A stretch of 64,000 bases of DNA from Bordetella genomosp. 9. Its GTDB lineage: Bacteria > Pseudomonadota > Gammaproteobacteria > Burkholderiales > Burkholderiaceae_B. The stretch lies in NCBI RefSeq assembly GCF_002261425.1, contig NZ_NEVJ01000002.1, positions 1-64,000 of the forward strand. The letters run 5' to 3'. A program made the translations under genes and the position numbers. This document shows, piece by piece, positions 47,360 through 57,661 of this stretch. The notes beneath the pieces were generated by a model. It was not told where the DNA came from. It ran no database searches and saw only the letters and a program-made list of their open reading frames with translations. The stretch's first letter is position 1, and each line of letters begins with the position of its first letter.

Positions 47360-49444
47360 ATGACATCGAACGTGGCTTCTCCTCCCTTGTTCTTGAACCG
47401 GGAACTGTCGCTGCTCAAGTTCAACGAGCGCGTCCTGGCCATGGCGGAAAACCCGGCGACGCCCCTGCTGGAACGGCTGCGCTATGTGTGCATCGTCAGC
47501 TCGAATCTGGACGAATTCTTTGAAATCCGTATTTCCAGTCTCAAGGAACAGCAGAGGCAAACGCCCAACCTGGTGGGCGCGGACGGCCTGACCCCCGGCG
47601 AAGCCTATGCACAGGTGCAGGCCGCCGCGCACATCCTGGTGGATCGCCAGTACGACCTGCTGAACGACGACATACTGCCCCGGCTGCACGAGCAGGGTAT
47701 TGCGCTGCATCATGCATCCGAATGGAACGAGGCGCAGCAGGCCTGGGCGCGCGAAATCTTCCATCGCGACGTCATGCCGCTGCTGACCCCGATCGGGCTG
47801 GATCCCGCGCACCCGTTCCCGCGCGTGTACAACAAGAGCCTGAACTTCATCGTGGCCTTGCGCGGCGTCGATGCCTTCGGACGCAAGGCCTCCATCGCCA
47901 TCGTGCAGGCGCCGCGGGCGCTGCCGCGCCTGATCGCCATGCCGGAAGCGCTGTCCGGCCAGCCGAACGGCTACGTGCTGCTGACGTCGCTGATGCGGGC
48001 CTTCGTGGGGGAGCTGTTCCCCGGGCTGGAGATGCAGGGGTGCTATCAATGGCGCGTGACGCGCAACAGCGACCTGTTCGTCGACGAGGAAGAAGTCACC
48101 AATCTGCGGCAGGCGCTGCAGGGCGAGCTGTCGCAGCGCAACTTCGGTTCGGCCGTGCGCCTGGAAATCGACAAGCTGACGCCGCCGGAGCTGGAAACCT
48201 TCCTGCAGCGTGAATTCTCGCTGTCGGCCACCGACACCTACCGTGTGAACGGGCCGGTGAATCTGTCGCGCCTGATGCAGCTCTGCAATGTCCCCGATCG
48301 GCCGGGCCTGCTGTTTCCCGAATACCGGGCGCCCGTGCCGGCGCCCTTCAACCAGACGGCCGTCGATCCCGGCACCCTGTTCGCCGCCATCGCCGCGGGC
48401 GACCGGCTGCTGCACCATCCCTATCAGTCCTTCCAGCCGGTGATCGATTTCCTGACCGCCGCGGCGCTGGATCCGGACGTAATGGCGATCAAGCAGACCA
48501 TCTACCGCACCGGCGAGGACTCCGAGCTGATGCAGATCCTGCTGGCGGCGGCGCGCGCCGGCAAGGAGGTGACGGTGGTCGTCGAGCTGATGGCGCGCTT
48601 CGACGAGCAGACCAATATCAACTGGGCGGCGCGGCTGGAAGAAGTCGGCGCCCACGTGGTGTACGGGGTGGTGGGCCACAAGACCCACGCCAAGATGGCC
48701 GTCGTCCTGCGGCGCGAGCAGGGGCGGCTGCGCCGCTACGCCCACCTGGGCACCGGCAATTACCACCCCCGCACCGCAAGGCTGTATACGGACTTCGGCC
48801 TGCTGACGGCCGATCCGGCCATCTGCGAGGACATGGACAAGGTGTTTTCGCAGTTGACGGGGCTGGGCGCGCGCCGCCCCTTGAAGTCCCTGCTGCAGTC
48901 GCCGTTCACCCTGCACGAAAGCATGGTGGCGCTGATCCGCGCCGAGGCGCGGGCGGCGCGCGAAGGCCGCAAGGCCCGCATCATGGCCAAGATGAACTCG
49001 CTGCTGGAAACCGGGGTCATCGAGGAGCTGTACGAGGCCAGCCAGGCCGGCGTCAAGATCGACCTGATCGTGCGCGGCGTCTGCGCCTTGCGCGGGGGCG
49101 TTCGCGGCTTGTCGGAGAACATCCGGGTGCGATCCATCGTCGGGCGCTTCCTGGAACACTCCCGGGTGTTCTATTTCCATGCCGACGGCAAGGAAACGGT
49201 GTACCTGTCGTCCGCCGACTGGATGGACCGCAATTTCTTCAGGCGCGTGGAGATCGCCTTCCCCGTCCAGGACAAGGCCCTGAAAAAAAGGGTCATAGAT
49301 GAAGCGTTCACCTACGCCTTGCGCGACAACCAGCTGGCCTGGCAGCAGCAACCCGACGGCGACTACGTCCGCGTGCGGAGCCGCGCGGCGGCCTTCAACC
49401 TGCACGAGTACCTGATGGGCAAGCTTGGCGGCGGCGCCGCATAA
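47360..49444 (+). CDS. ppk: Polyphosphate kinase 1
   Basis: 694 residues. FLNRELSLLKFNERVL (N domain), the AIKQTIYRTGEDSEL segment, the GHKTHAKMAVVLRRE motif with the autophosphorylated His, and LGTGNYHPRTARLYTDFGL identify PPK1. It makes polyphosphate from ATP. The divergent ppx partner and the adjoining pst operon make a phosphate-handling cluster. Confidence 0.96.
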   Translation: MTSNVASPPLFLNRELSLLKFNERVLAMAENPATPLLERLRYVCIVSSNLDEFFEIRISSLKEQQRQTPNLVGADGLTPGEAYAQVQAAAHILVDRQYDLLNDDILPRLHEQGIALHHASEWNEAQQAWAREIFHRDVMPLLTPIGLDPAHPFPRVYNKSLNFIVALRGVDAFGRKASIAIVQAPRALPRLIAMPEALSGQPNGYVLLTSLMRAFVGELFPGLEMQGCYQWRVTRNSDLFVDEEEVTNLRQALQGELSQRNFGSAVRLEIDKLTPPELETFLQREFSLSATDTYRVNGPVNLSRLMQLCNVPDRPGLLFPEYRAPVPAPFNQTAVDPGTLFAAIAAGDRLLHHPYQSFQPVIDFLTAAALDPDVMAIKQTIYRTGEDSELMQILLAAARAGKEVTVVVELMARFDEQTNINWAARLEEVGAHVVYGVVGHKTHAKMAVVLRREQGRLRRYAHLGTGNYHPRTARLYTDFGLLTADPAICEDMDKVFSQLTGLGARRPLKSLLQSPFTLHESMVALIRAEARAAREGRKARIMAKMNSLLETGVIEELYEASQAGVKIDLIVRGVCALRGGVRGLSENIRVRSIVGRFLEHSRVFYFHADGKETVYLSSADWMDRNFFRRVEIAFPVQDKALKKRVIDEAFTYALRDNQLAWQQQPDGDYVRVRSRAAAFNLHEYLMGKLGGGAA

Positions 49445-49515
49445 CCCCAAATTGACCCGGGTTTAATTCGCCACAGAAGCACCCTCAACACTACACAGGT
49501 GCCACCCGATCGCAG

Positions 49516-49606
49516 ACGCCGAGGATCCGGGCGGGCGGCCAGCCCTCCGCCGGTCCTCTGGCGTCGCCCCCTTGAGGGGGAAGCGCGCAGCGCTTCGGGG
49601 GTGGAC
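49516..49606 (+). repeat. Dispersed palindromic intergenic repeat, copy 2
   Basis: This is the inverted counterpart of 28981-29059, with the same GCGTCGCCCCCTTGAGGGGG and GAAGCGCGCAGCGCTTC palindromes. An extra GCGGCCAGCC-type insertion is seen in the left arm. It ends 10 bases before the Pho box of pstS. Confidence 0.8.
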
Positions 49607-49615
49607 CTAATATGA

Positions 49616-49633
49616 CTGTCACTAGCTTGTCAT
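49616..49633 (+). promoter_or_regulatory. Pho box upstream of pstS
   Basis: CTGTCACTAGCTTGTCAT matches the PhoB consensus in both 7-base halves and the 4-base spacer. It is 105 bases before the pstS start. Confidence 0.75.
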
Positions 49634-49737
49634 TTTCGGTGCTTAAGATGCCGGGCATGACGACATTGGGACGGCAGGACTCACAGTAGTGCTCACCCGA
49701 CCCACGGTCATTTACCCCCGACGATAAGGAAATCCCA

Positions 49738-50772
49738 ATGCGTGTGTTCAAGCAGATCTCCCTGGGCGTCGCCCTGAGCGCTGCGGTTTTCGCCGTGCAG
49801 GCCGCGGACATCACCGGTGCTGGCGCCTCCTTCCCGTACCCCGTCTACGCCAAGTGGGCGTCGGACTACAAGGCGGCCACGGGCACCGCGGTGAACTATC
49901 AATCCATCGGCTCGGGCGGCGGCCAGCAGCAGATCATCGCCAAGACCGTGGACTTCGGCGCGTCGGATGATCCGATGGGCGGCGCGGATCTGGACAAGAA
50001 CGGCCTGCTGCAATTCCCGGCCGTGATCGGCGGCACCGTCGCCGTGGTGAACATCGACGGCGTCCAGGCTGGCCAACTGAAGCTGTCCGGCCCGGTGCTG
50101 GCCGACATCTTCCAGGGCAAGATCAAGAAGTGGAACGACGCCCAGATCACGGCGATGAACCCCGACGTCAAGCTGCCGTCGGCCGACATCATCGTGGTGC
50201 ACCGTTCGGACGGCTCGGGCACGACCTTCGGCTGGACCAACTACCTGTCCAAGGTGTCGGCCGACTGGAAGTCGCAAGTCGGTGAAGGCAAGGCCGTCAA
50301 GTGGCCCGTGGGCCAGGGCGGCAAGGGCAACGAAGGCGTGTCCGCCTACGTCGGCCAGCTGAAGAACTCGATCGGCTACGTCGAATACGCCTACGCCAAG
50401 CAGAACAAGCTGGCCTGGACGCAGCTGAAGAACGAAGCCGGCAAGTTCGTGCAGCCGGAACAGTCCGCCTTCGCCGCCGCCGCCGCCAACGCCGACTGGA
50501 AGAGCGCGCCCGGCATGGGCGTGGTTCTGACCAACGAGCCGGGCGAAAAGTCCTGGCCCGTGACGTCGGCCACCTTCATCCTGGTGCACAAGGTCCAGGA
50601 CAAGCCCGCCCAGGGCGAGGCCGTGTTGAAGTTCTTCGACTGGGCCTTCAAGAACGGCCAGCAGTCCGCCGCCGCGCTGGACTACGTGCCCCTGCCTGAC
50701 GCCGTGACGACGCAGATCCGCGCGTCCTGGAGCCAGATCAAGGCTGCCGACGGCAAGGCTGTCTGGAAGTAA
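49738..50772 (+). CDS. pstS: Phosphate ABC transporter substrate-binding protein PstS
   Basis: 344 residues. A Sec signal peptide ([20 protein letters not shown], cleavage after VQA) precedes [21 protein letters not shown]. Phosphate-binding motifs include [21 protein letters not shown] and [12 protein letters not shown]. It captures Pi in the periplasm. A Pho box lies upstream and a terminator-like hairpin separates it from pstC. Confidence 0.96.
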   Translation: MRVFKQISLGVALSAAVFAVQAADITGAGASFPYPVYAKWASDYKAATGTAVNYQSIGSGGGQQQIIAKTVDFGASDDPMGGADLDKNGLLQFPAVIGGTVAVVNIDGVQAGQLKLSGPVLADIFQGKIKKWNDAQITAMNPDVKLPSADIIVVHRSDGSGTTFGWTNYLSKVSADWKSQVGEGKAVKWPVGQGGKGNEGVSAYVGQLKNSIGYVEYAYAKQNKLAWTQLKNEAGKFVQPEQSAFAAAAANADWKSAPGMGVVLTNEPGEKSWPVTSATFILVHKVQDKPAQGEAVLKFFDWAFKNGQQSAAALDYVPLPDAVTTQIRASWSQIKAADGKAVWK

Positions 50773-50785
50773 TAGCGGTTCCCCG

Positions 50786-50818
50786 AAAGGCCCGGGCACG
50801 GTCGCCCGGGCCTTTGTC
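50786..50818 (+). terminator. Hairpin between pstS and pstC
   Basis: AAAGGCCCGGGC pairs perfectly with GCCCGGGCCTTT (12 bp), followed only by TGT. It probably works as a partial terminator or mRNA stabiliser that favours PstS over the membrane components. Confidence 0.7.
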
Positions 50819-50839
50819 CCCCCCAAGGAAAGCCCATCC

Positions 50840-51856
50840 ATGAGCGCGGTAGTGGATAATAATGTGCCGATTCCGCACGATGCGGAAGTCTCCGCACTTC
50901 ACGGCACACCCTCCCCAATGAAGCAAAACAACAACGCGCTGATGGATGCGCTGTTCAGGAACCTGACGCGTCTGTTCGCCTTTCTGGTATTCAGCCTGCT
51001 GGCGGCGGTACTGGTTTCGTTGATCTACGGCAGCCGCGAGACCCTGTCCCAATATGGGCTGTCGTTTCTCTTCACCAATGACTGGGATCCGGTCAAGCGC
51101 AACTTCGGCGCCGTGGTGCCCATCTACGGCACGCTGGCGACGTCCATCATCGCGCTGCTGATCGCCGTGCCGGTCTCGTTCGGCATCGCCATCTTCCTGA
51201 CCGAACTGTCGCCCACCTGGCTGCGCCGTCCCCTGGGCACCGCCATCGAAATGCTGGCGGCGATTCCGTCCATCATCTACGGCATGTGGGGCCTGTTCGT
51301 CTTCGTGCCGGTGTTCCAGCAGTACGTGCAGCCGACCCTGATCGACGTGCTGGGCAGCATCCCGCTGATCGGCGGCTGGTTCGCCGGCCCGCCGTTCGGC
51401 ATCGGCATCTTCACCGCCGGGCTGATCCTGTCCATCATGATCATCCCCTTCATCACGGCCGTGATGCGCGACGTGTTCGAGCTGGTGCCGCCGATGCTGA
51501 AGGAATCCGCCTACGGCCTGGGCAGCACCACCTGGGAAGTCATGTGGAAGGTGGTCCTGCCCTTCACCAAGTCCGGCGTCATCGGCGGCGTGATGCTGGG
51601 GCTGGGCCGTGCGCTGGGCGAAACCATGGCGGTGACCTTCGTCATCGGGAATTCGTTCTCGTTGAACAGTTCGCTGTTCTCGCCCGGCAACTCCATCGCT
51701 TCCGCGCTGGCCAACGAGTTCAACGAAGCGGGCGGCATACAGAAGTCCGCGCTGCTGGAACTGGGCCTGGTGCTGTTCATCATCACTACCATCGTCCTCG
51801 CGCTGTCGAAGCTGCTGCTGGTTCGGCTGTCGCTGCAGGAAGGCAAGAAAAACTGA
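50840..51856 (+). CDS. pstC: Phosphate ABC transporter permease PstC
   Basis: 338 residues. The cytoplasmic N-terminus is followed by six helices; [20 protein letters not shown] and the EAA-loop region [20 protein letters not shown] plus [17 protein letters not shown] are typical of PstC. It is the second gene of the pstSCAB operon. Confidence 0.95.
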   Translation: MSAVVDNNVPIPHDAEVSALHGTPSPMKQNNNALMDALFRNLTRLFAFLVFSLLAAVLVSLIYGSRETLSQYGLSFLFTNDWDPVKRNFGAVVPIYGTLATSIIALLIAVPVSFGIAIFLTELSPTWLRRPLGTAIEMLAAIPSIIYGMWGLFVFVPVFQQYVQPTLIDVLGSIPLIGGWFAGPPFGIGIFTAGLILSIMIIPFITAVMRDVFELVPPMLKESAYGLGSTTWEVMWKVVLPFTKSGVIGGVMLGLGRALGETMAVTFVIGNSFSLNSSLFSPGNSIASALANEFNEAGGIQKSALLELGLVLFIITTIVLALSKLLLVRLSLQEGKKN

Positions 51857-51873
51857 AGCGTCCGGGAATCGTC

Positions 51874-52731
51874 ATGGCCGTATCCGTCATCAATATGCAG
51901 AACGCCATCTACCGGCGCCGCAGTGTCGTCAATAAGGTCATGCTGACCCTGTCGATGGCGGCGCTGGTATTCGGCCTGTTCTGGCTGTTCTGGATCATCG
52001 TCACGCTGCTGGTGAAGGGCGGCGCCGCGATCTCGTTTGCGCTGTTCACCGAAATCACGCCGCCGCCGGGACAGGCGGGCGGACTGATCAACGCCATCAC
52101 CGGCAGCCTGCTGATGGTCGGCGTGGGCACCTTGATCGGCACGCCGGTGGGCATCCTGGCCGGCACCTACCTGGCTGAATACGGCCGCAGCGGCTGGCTG
52201 GCGCCCGCCACGCGCTTCCTGAACGACGTGCTGCTGTCGGCGCCGTCCATCATCATCGGCCTGTTCATCTATGCCGTGTACGTCGCCCAGGTGGGCCACT
52301 ACTCGGGCTGGGCGGGCTCGCTGGCGCTGGCCATCCTGGTGGTGCCGGTGGTGGTCCGCACGACCGACAACATGCTGCTGCTGGTGCCGAACGGCCTGCG
52401 CGAAGCCACCGCGGCGCTGGGTTGCCCCAAGTGGCGCATGATCACCATGGTGTGCTATCGCGCCGCCCGGTCGGGCATCATGACCGGCGTGCTGCTGGCC
52501 ATCGCCCGCATCTCCGGCGAAACCGCGCCGCTGCTGTTCACCGCGCTTTCCAACCAGTTCATGTCCCTGAACATGAACGCCCCCATGGCCAACCTGCCGG
52601 TAGTGATCTACCAGTTCGCGGCCAGCCCGTTCAAGGAATGGAACAACCTGGCCTGGGCCGGCGCCGGTTTGATCACGCTGGTCGTCCTGGCGATCAACAT
52701 CGTCGCCCGCAACATGTTCCGCAAGTCCTGA
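51874..52731 (+). CDS. pstA: Phosphate ABC transporter permease PstA
   Basis: 285 residues from the ATG at 51874, 17 bases after pstC. Helices are recognisable from residue 22; [38 protein letters not shown] and [19 protein letters not shown] are the PstA signatures. The longer frame upstream is a shadow of pstC. Confidence 0.95.
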   Translation: MAVSVINMQNAIYRRRSVVNKVMLTLSMAALVFGLFWLFWIIVTLLVKGGAAISFALFTEITPPPGQAGGLINAITGSLLMVGVGTLIGTPVGILAGTYLAEYGRSGWLAPATRFLNDVLLSAPSIIIGLFIYAVYVAQVGHYSGWAGSLALAILVVPVVVRTTDNMLLLVPNGLREATAALGCPKWRMITMVCYRAARSGIMTGVLLAIARISGETAPLLFTALSNQFMSLNMNAPMANLPVVIYQFAASPFKEWNNLAWAGAGLITLVVLAINIVARNMFRKS

Positions 52732-52784
52732 CCCGACCGACCTGATCCGCCGCTCGCGCCGCTGGCGCGGCCTTGGGAAACGAT

Positions 52785-53561
52785 ATGGAAAACACCGCAC
52801 AATCCACCACCTCGAAACTCGAGGTCAAGAACCTGAACTTCTACTACGGCAAGTTCCACGCGATCCGCAACGTGAACATGTCGATCCGGGAAAAGAAGGT
52901 CACCGCCTTCATCGGCCCGTCCGGTTGCGGCAAGTCGACGCTGCTGCGCACGTTCAACCGCATGTTCGAGCTGTATCCCGGCCAGCGCGCGGAAGGCGAA
53001 ATCCTGCTGGACGGCGAAAACCTGCTGACCACCAAGACGGACATTTCGCTGATCCGCGCCAAGGTCGGCATGGTGTTCCAGAAGCCGACGCCGTTCCCCA
53101 TGAGCATCTACGACAACATTGCCTTCGGCGTGCGCCTGTTCGAGCGCCTGAGCAAGGGCGAAATGGATGAGCGCGTGGAATGGGCGCTGACCAAGGCCGC
53201 GCTGTGGAACGAGGTCAAGGACAAGATCCATCAAAGCGGCAACAGCCTGTCGGGCGGCCAGCAGCAGCGCCTGTGCATCGCGCGCGGCGTGGCGATCAAG
53301 CCGGAAGTCCTGCTGCTGGACGAGCCGTGCTCGGCGCTGGATCCGATTTCCACCGCCAAAATCGAGGAACTGATCGCCGAACTCAAGAACGAGTACACGG
53401 TGGTCATCGTCACCCACAACATGCAGCAGGCGGCCCGCTGCTCCGACTACACCGCCTACATGTACCTGGGCGAATTGATGGAGTTCGGCGACACCGACCA
53501 GATCTTCGTCAAGCCGCGCCGCAAGGAAACGGAAGACTACATCACGGGCCGCTTCGGCTGA
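52785..53561 (+). CDS. pstB: Phosphate ABC transporter ATP-binding protein PstB
   Basis: 258 residues from the ATG at 52785 ([20 protein letters not shown]). Walker [10 protein letters not shown], the PstB-specific [21 protein letters not shown], signature LSGGQQQRL and Walker [13 protein letters not shown] are intact. The usual downstream phoU and phoBR genes are not here; a terminator and an unrelated regulator follow. Confidence 0.96.
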   Translation: MENTAQSTTSKLEVKNLNFYYGKFHAIRNVNMSIREKKVTAFIGPSGCGKSTLLRTFNRMFELYPGQRAEGEILLDGENLLTTKTDISLIRAKVGMVFQKPTPFPMSIYDNIAFGVRLFERLSKGEMDERVEWALTKAALWNEVKDKIHQSGNSLSGGQQQRLCIARGVAIKPEVLLLDEPCSALDPISTAKIEELIAELKNEYTVVIVTHNMQQAARCSDYTAYMYLGELMEFGDTDQIFVKPRRKETEDYITGRFG

Positions 53562-53578
53562 GTCTTCGCATCCGCAGT

Positions 53579-53610
53579 GCAAAGGGCCGCGTTCGCGGCC
53601 CTTTGCGTTT
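53579..53610 (+). terminator. Rho-independent terminator of the pst operon
   Basis: GCAAAGGGCCGCG and CGCGGCCCTTTGC form a 12-13 bp stem with a tiny loop, followed by GTTTC. It starts 18 bases after pstB. Confidence 0.8.
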
Positions 53611-53823
53611 CAGGCGGACATCGGGACGCGAGCGTGCGAAACGCGCCCACGATCTTGGCGCGCGGGCCGCTGCGGTGCACGCCGGGCGGTTTTGCCGCTC
53701 GCGCTGCCCCACCGTACCAGAATTGGTCCGCCGCTATACAATCCGCACACCGCGGGGCGGCAGCGTCCGTCCGCGCCGGGCCGGCCTGGAATCGCGCGGC
53801 CGCTGGGAGACAGGAGTCATTGA

Positions 53824-54792
53824 ATGCGCTGGCGCTATGAAGATATAGGAAAACGGGTAAAGGCCTTCCGCATGGCGTCGGGCCTGAGCGCCGACGAGGT
53901 CGCCCAGAAGATCGGGATCTCGCGCACCGCGCTGTACCGCGTGGAGAAGGGCGAGATCGCCAAGGTGGACACGCTGGAGCGCCTGTCCGACCTGCTGGAT
54001 GTCTCCATGCCGACGCTGCTGGGTGTGGGCATCGAGTACATGGCATCGGCGGTCAGCTATTTCGAGCGCACGCGGCAGCTGGAAGAAAGCGCCGACCAGA
54101 TCATCGTGCTGGCGGGGCCCGTGTCCTTCCTGCTGGCGTCCGACGAGTTCAACGGCAACCTGGAACAGGTGCTGCGCGAAAGCGTCCCGGAAGACGCGCC
54201 GCGCCGCAAGCGTACGCTGGCGGACATCGACCTGATCATGGAGATCCTGCGCGAGCGCAAGCGCACCTATATGCGCCGGCGTCCCAGCATCGTCAACCTG
54301 ATCTCGGCCGAGCAGATCAAGCGTTTCCTGAACGGCGGACTGCTGGGGCGTGGCGACCTGCCCGAGAAGACCCTGCAGGAACGCCACGCGGCCACTCGCG
54401 CGGAGATCGAACACCTGGCCGGATTGATCGAGGCCGACAACCTGGGCGTGCAGGTCGGGATCGTCACGGATACCCTGCCGCTGAACGGATTCCAGATATT
54501 CCGCCAGGCGGAGCGCAGCACGCTCACCATCAGTCCTTTCCGCCTGGGCGCGCAGCCCAATATCCGGGTGGGGGTGGCCATGCTGACGTCGGCGCCCGAG
54601 GCCTTGAAGCTGCATGACCAGATCGTCAAGGACGCCTGGAAGACCGCGCTGAAGGGGAGCGCTGCGGTGGATTATCTGCGTGCCCTGTTGGACGCGGACC
54701 CGGCCCTCCAGGGCGGGGGGTCGAAAGAGGGCGCCGCGGGCGGTGCGTCGAAAGGCGCGCGGCGCGGCAAGGCGGCGGCGACGTCCGAGTAG
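53824..54792 (+). CDS. XRE-family transcriptional regulator
   Basis: 322 residues. An N-terminal helix-turn-helix (residues 8-60: RVKAFRMASGLSADEVAQKI, ISRTALYRVEKGEIAKVDTL) is followed by a ~230-residue domain of unknown ligand (YFERTRQLEESADQIIVLAG; RPSIVNLISAEQIKRFL) and a basic Gly/Ala-rich tail. The start has GGAG upstream. The effector domain may sense a small molecule; genes around it give no clue, the aldolase next door being convergent. Confidence 0.82.
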   Translation: MRWRYEDIGKRVKAFRMASGLSADEVAQKIGISRTALYRVEKGEIAKVDTLERLSDLLDVSMPTLLGVGIEYMASAVSYFERTRQLEESADQIIVLAGPVSFLLASDEFNGNLEQVLRESVPEDAPRRKRTLADIDLIMEILRERKRTYMRRRPSIVNLISAEQIKRFLNGGLLGRGDLPEKTLQERHAATRAEIEHLAGLIEADNLGVQVGIVTDTLPLNGFQIFRQAERSTLTISPFRLGAQPNIRVGVAMLTSAPEALKLHDQIVKDAWKTALKGSAAVDYLRALLDADPALQGGGSKEGAAGGASKGARRGKAAATSE

Positions 54793-54838
54793 GCGCGACG
54801 CGGCGGTCGGGCGGCCGCGCCTGGCTCGGACCCTGGCG

Positions 54839-55564
54839 CTACGCCTCGGGCAGCGCCAGGCTGGGCGACATCACCGCCGTCCAGTGCGACCAGCAGCGCA
54901 TGATGGGGTCGGGCCGCAGCGTGCCCGCCAGGTTCTGTTCCTGTTCGCTGAGCACCTGCACGGGTCCCAAGGCCGCGGCGCGTATCTGGCTGGCGGCATC
55001 GGCACAGCCATGGACCGTGCGGAAGATGCATTCATGCAGGTCGCGTCCCGCCACGGTGGCGCCATGCCGCCGCATCAGCACCGTCCACCAGGGTCCCAAC
55101 GCGCGCGCCAGCGAGTCGCCTTCGGCCTGCGTGACGACCAGCAGGCGCGTGTCGCCGAACTCGTCCCGGCTATCCCAGTAGGGCACTTGCGCGCCCATGG
55201 CCGCGCCTGTCTGGCAGCTCGGCTTCAGCGGCGCGCCCGTCTGCGCGAAAGGCATGATGGCCGGCGAATGATGATGGCAGACGGCGCCGACGTCCGGGCG
55301 GGCGCGGAAGATGGCGCTGTGGATGATGCGCTCGGAAAACAGCCCCGCCGGCGTCGGCTCGACCGGCTCCGCGTTCATGTCGTATTCGATGATGTCGTCG
55401 GGGGTCACGCGGCTGGGCGCGCCGGCGACGGGCAGCAGGAAACGGTCGGGGCGATCGGGATGCCGCACGCTGACGTGGCCGAACGCGTCCATCGCGCCTT
55501 GGTCCACCAGCAGGCGATGCGCCAATGCCAGGTCGCGTTTCAGGGATTTCAGGTCTGTCGTCAT
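54839..55564 (-). CDS. Class II aldolase/adducin family protein
   Basis: 241 residues from the ATG at 55564 (MTTDLKSLKRDLALAHRLLV). FGHVSVRHPDRPDRFLLP, the HHH metal ligands in VCHHHSPAIMPF and the third His in RRHGATVAGRDL fit fuculose-phosphate-aldolase-type proteins. The acid residue in the SERIIH segment is also present. The actual substrate is unknown. Its leader contains two similar blocks, ATATTTGGGA and GTATTGGGAA, which could be operator half-sites. Confidence 0.85.
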   Translation of the reverse strand: MTTDLKSLKRDLALAHRLLVDQGAMDAFGHVSVRHPDRPDRFLLPVAGAPSRVTPDDIIEYDMNAEPVEPTPAGLFSERIIHSAIFRARPDVGAVCHHHSPAIMPFAQTGAPLKPSCQTGAAMGAQVPYWDSRDEFGDTRLLVVTQAEGDSLARALGPWWTVLMRRHGATVAGRDLHECIFRTVHGCADAASQIRAAALGPVQVLSEQEQNLAGTLRPDPIMRCWSHWTAVMSPSLALPEA

Positions 55565-55727
55565 GGGCGTTGCTCCTATCCGCAAAAAATACCATATTTG
55601 GGACTTATTCCGTATTGGGAACAAACCCTTTGTTGATTCGGACGAGGGCTCCAATGTGCGCGGCGCGGAAAAGGGTGCCAGTCGACTCAGGTACAATGCA
55701 GGCCCGTTCGGGATCCCGGACGGCCGT

Positions 55728-55804
55728 CGGGGCGTAGCGCAGCCTGGTAGCGCATCTGCTTTGGGAGCAGAGGGTCGCGAGTTCGAATCCCGCCGCCCCG
55801 ACCA
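55728..55804 (+). tRNA. tRNA-Pro (anticodon UGG)
   Basis: 77 nt with encoded CCA. Acceptor arms CGGGGCG and CGCCCCG, anticodon stem TCTGC/GCAGA with loop TTTGGGA, and T-arm GTTCGAATC are all present. The three central loop bases give TGG. Confidence 0.95.
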
Positions 55805-55811
55805 TTGAAAT

Positions 55812-55853
55812 CAAAGGGTTAGCTGATGTCTTCGGCTAGCCCTTTGTTGTTTT
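55812..55853 (+). terminator. Terminator after tRNA-Pro
   Basis: CAAAGGGTTAGC pairs with GCTAGCCCTTTG (one G-T pair), followed by TTGTTTT. Confidence 0.8.
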
Positions 55854-56015
55854 CGGGGCTGGGTCTCCGTCATGGCGATGCCCTCCTTCGGTGAACGACG
55901 ACAGGGGGTTCATGCCTTTCATCGCCCCTCAACCGCTGCGTTGCGCAGTATTGGAGCGAGTGATATAAAACCTGCGCGGCACGCTGTTCCTGCGTGTCAT
56001 TTAGAAGAAATTCAG

Positions 56016-56693
56016 ATGCCAGAGATAGACCTCGAGCAGCAGCTCCGAGAATATCAAGCACATTTTGCGCTCACCGCTCCTTCCGGCCGGCCGGCTCTGT
56101 ACCAGGCCAAGATAGATGAATTGCGGTCGGAATTTGCGTTCCAATCCGCGCTCAAGGTTGGCGATCGTGTGCCGGACTTCACGCTGTCGAACGCCCGGGG
56201 ATCCGCCGTTTCCGTGGCTTCCGCGCTGGCGCGAGGTTCCGCCATCGTCACGTTCTATCGTGGTGGCTGGTGTCCCTACTGCAACTTGCAGCTGCGGGCG
56301 TACCAGGCCTTCTTGCCCCAGTTCGAAGCGCTTGGCGCAAGCCTCATGGCGATTTCGCCGCAGATGCCGGACGGTTCGATTTCGACGGCGGAGCGCAATG
56401 CTTTGGCTTTCGAGGTCCTGAGCGATCCTGGCAATGAAGTTGCAAGGCAATTCGGACTCGTCTACACCCTGCCGCAAGAATTGCGTGACGCCTTGAAGTC
56501 GAACGGCAAGGCCTTGCCGCCCATCAATGGCGACGACAGCTGGGAGTTACCGGTTCCTGCCACCTACGTCGTTGCGCAAAGCGGCGAGATTGCGTTGGCG
56601 TTTGTCGACGTGGACTACCGACGCAGATTGGCGCCGGAACGCATCCTGGACGTTCTCCATATTCTGGCCAACAAGCAGGCGCCCGAGCCGTGA
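56016..56693 (+). CDS. AhpC/TSA-type peroxiredoxin-like protein
   Basis: 225 residues from the ATG at 56016 (MPEIDLEQQLREYQAHFALT). A helical N-terminus leads to the thioredoxin fold: GDRVPDFTLSNARGSAVSVA, TFYRGGWCPYCNLQLRAYQ with a CxxC active site, and LPVPATYVVAQSGEIALAFV. Having CPYC instead of the usual peroxidatic PxxxTxxC suggests a Prx-like oxidoreductase. A short-chain dehydrogenase gene follows on the same strand after 84 bases. Confidence 0.85.
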   Translation: MPEIDLEQQLREYQAHFALTAPSGRPALYQAKIDELRSEFAFQSALKVGDRVPDFTLSNARGSAVSVASALARGSAIVTFYRGGWCPYCNLQLRAYQAFLPQFEALGASLMAISPQMPDGSISTAERNALAFEVLSDPGNEVARQFGLVYTLPQELRDALKSNGKALPPINGDDSWELPVPATYVVAQSGEIALAFVDVDYRRRLAPERILDVLHILANKQAPEP

Positions 56694-56777
56694 TCCGCTT
56701 CCATTTTCATCCGACGCCGGACCCCGCGGGAGCCGCACTTCGCCTTGAATGCCTGCATCCTTGAGTAGAGAGCCAAC

Positions 56778-57572
56778 ATGGAACTGAAAAACAAACGTGT
56801 CTTGGTGACCGGTGGTTCGAGCGGGATCGGTTTGGCACTGGCGCACGCGCTTGGCGCGGCCGGCGCTGCCGTGTTCATGACCGGTCGGCGTGAGAAAACA
56901 CTCAACGACGCACTGGCCAGCCTTCCCGGCGCGGCGGGAACTTGTGCCGATGTGGCGACCCCGGAAGGGCGCGCGAAGACGCTGGATGCGGCCATGGCCA
57001 GCCTGGGCGGCCTGGACATCTTGATCAACAATGCCGGCGGTGTCCGGGCTGGGCGACTGGAAAACATGTCTGAAGCAGACATCGAGGCCATGGTCACCGT
57101 GGACCTGCTGGCGCCTATCTTGTTGGTCCGCTTGGCCATGCCCGCGCTGCGGGCGAGTGGCGACGCGATGGTCGTGAACGTTTCATCGGGCATTGCCCTG
57201 GTTGGCGCGCCCTTCTATGCGACCTATGCCGCTGTGAAAGCGGGTCTGGCGCATTTTGGCGAGTCGCTGAGACGGGAACTCAAGGGCGAAGGTATACACG
57301 TCCTGACCGCCTATCCGGGTGGAACGGATACGCCCATGATGAAAACGAACCGCGCCGGTCCGGAATTGGGTTTCTCGCGCGAGCCGGCCTCCGCTGTTGC
57401 TCAAGCGATCGTGGCTGGCATGGAATCGAATGCTTTCGAAGTCATCCGGGGCGGCGAGGCCCGGGCCGAGATGATTGCACTGAACCGTGAAGATCCTGCG
57501 GCGGTCGATGCCAGGTTCCTCTCCCGCAAGGCGGCGCTGGAGGACGCAGTGAGAGACCACAACGCGTTATGA
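56778..57572 (+). CDS. Short-chain dehydrogenase/reductase (DltE-like)
   Basis: 264 residues. TGGSSGIGLALA, the NNAGG motif and the active-site Tyr in YATYAAVKAGLAHFG are present. The PGGTDTPMMKTN loop follows. It may be co-expressed with the peroxiredoxin gene upstream. Substrate unknown. Confidence 0.87.
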   Translation: MELKNKRVLVTGGSSGIGLALAHALGAAGAAVFMTGRREKTLNDALASLPGAAGTCADVATPEGRAKTLDAAMASLGGLDILINNAGGVRAGRLENMSEADIEAMVTVDLLAPILLVRLAMPALRASGDAMVVNVSSGIALVGAPFYATYAAVKAGLAHFGESLRRELKGEGIHVLTAYPGGTDTPMMKTNRAGPELGFSREPASAVAQAIVAGMESNAFEVIRGGEARAEMIALNREDPAAVDARFLSRKAALEDAVRDHNAL

Positions 57573-57661
57573 ACGCGCGGATCGCGCGGGCGCGGGAATA
57601 ACGGGCATTAAAGCCAGGTTGGCTCGATCGGTTTTCGTTGCGGGCCGTGGCCTCTTGATCC

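Noticed and set aside
55728..55804. tRNA-Pro as attachment site of an integrated island
   Set aside because: No duplicated tRNA 3' end and no integrase were seen downstream, and the following genes look like ordinary accessory metabolism.
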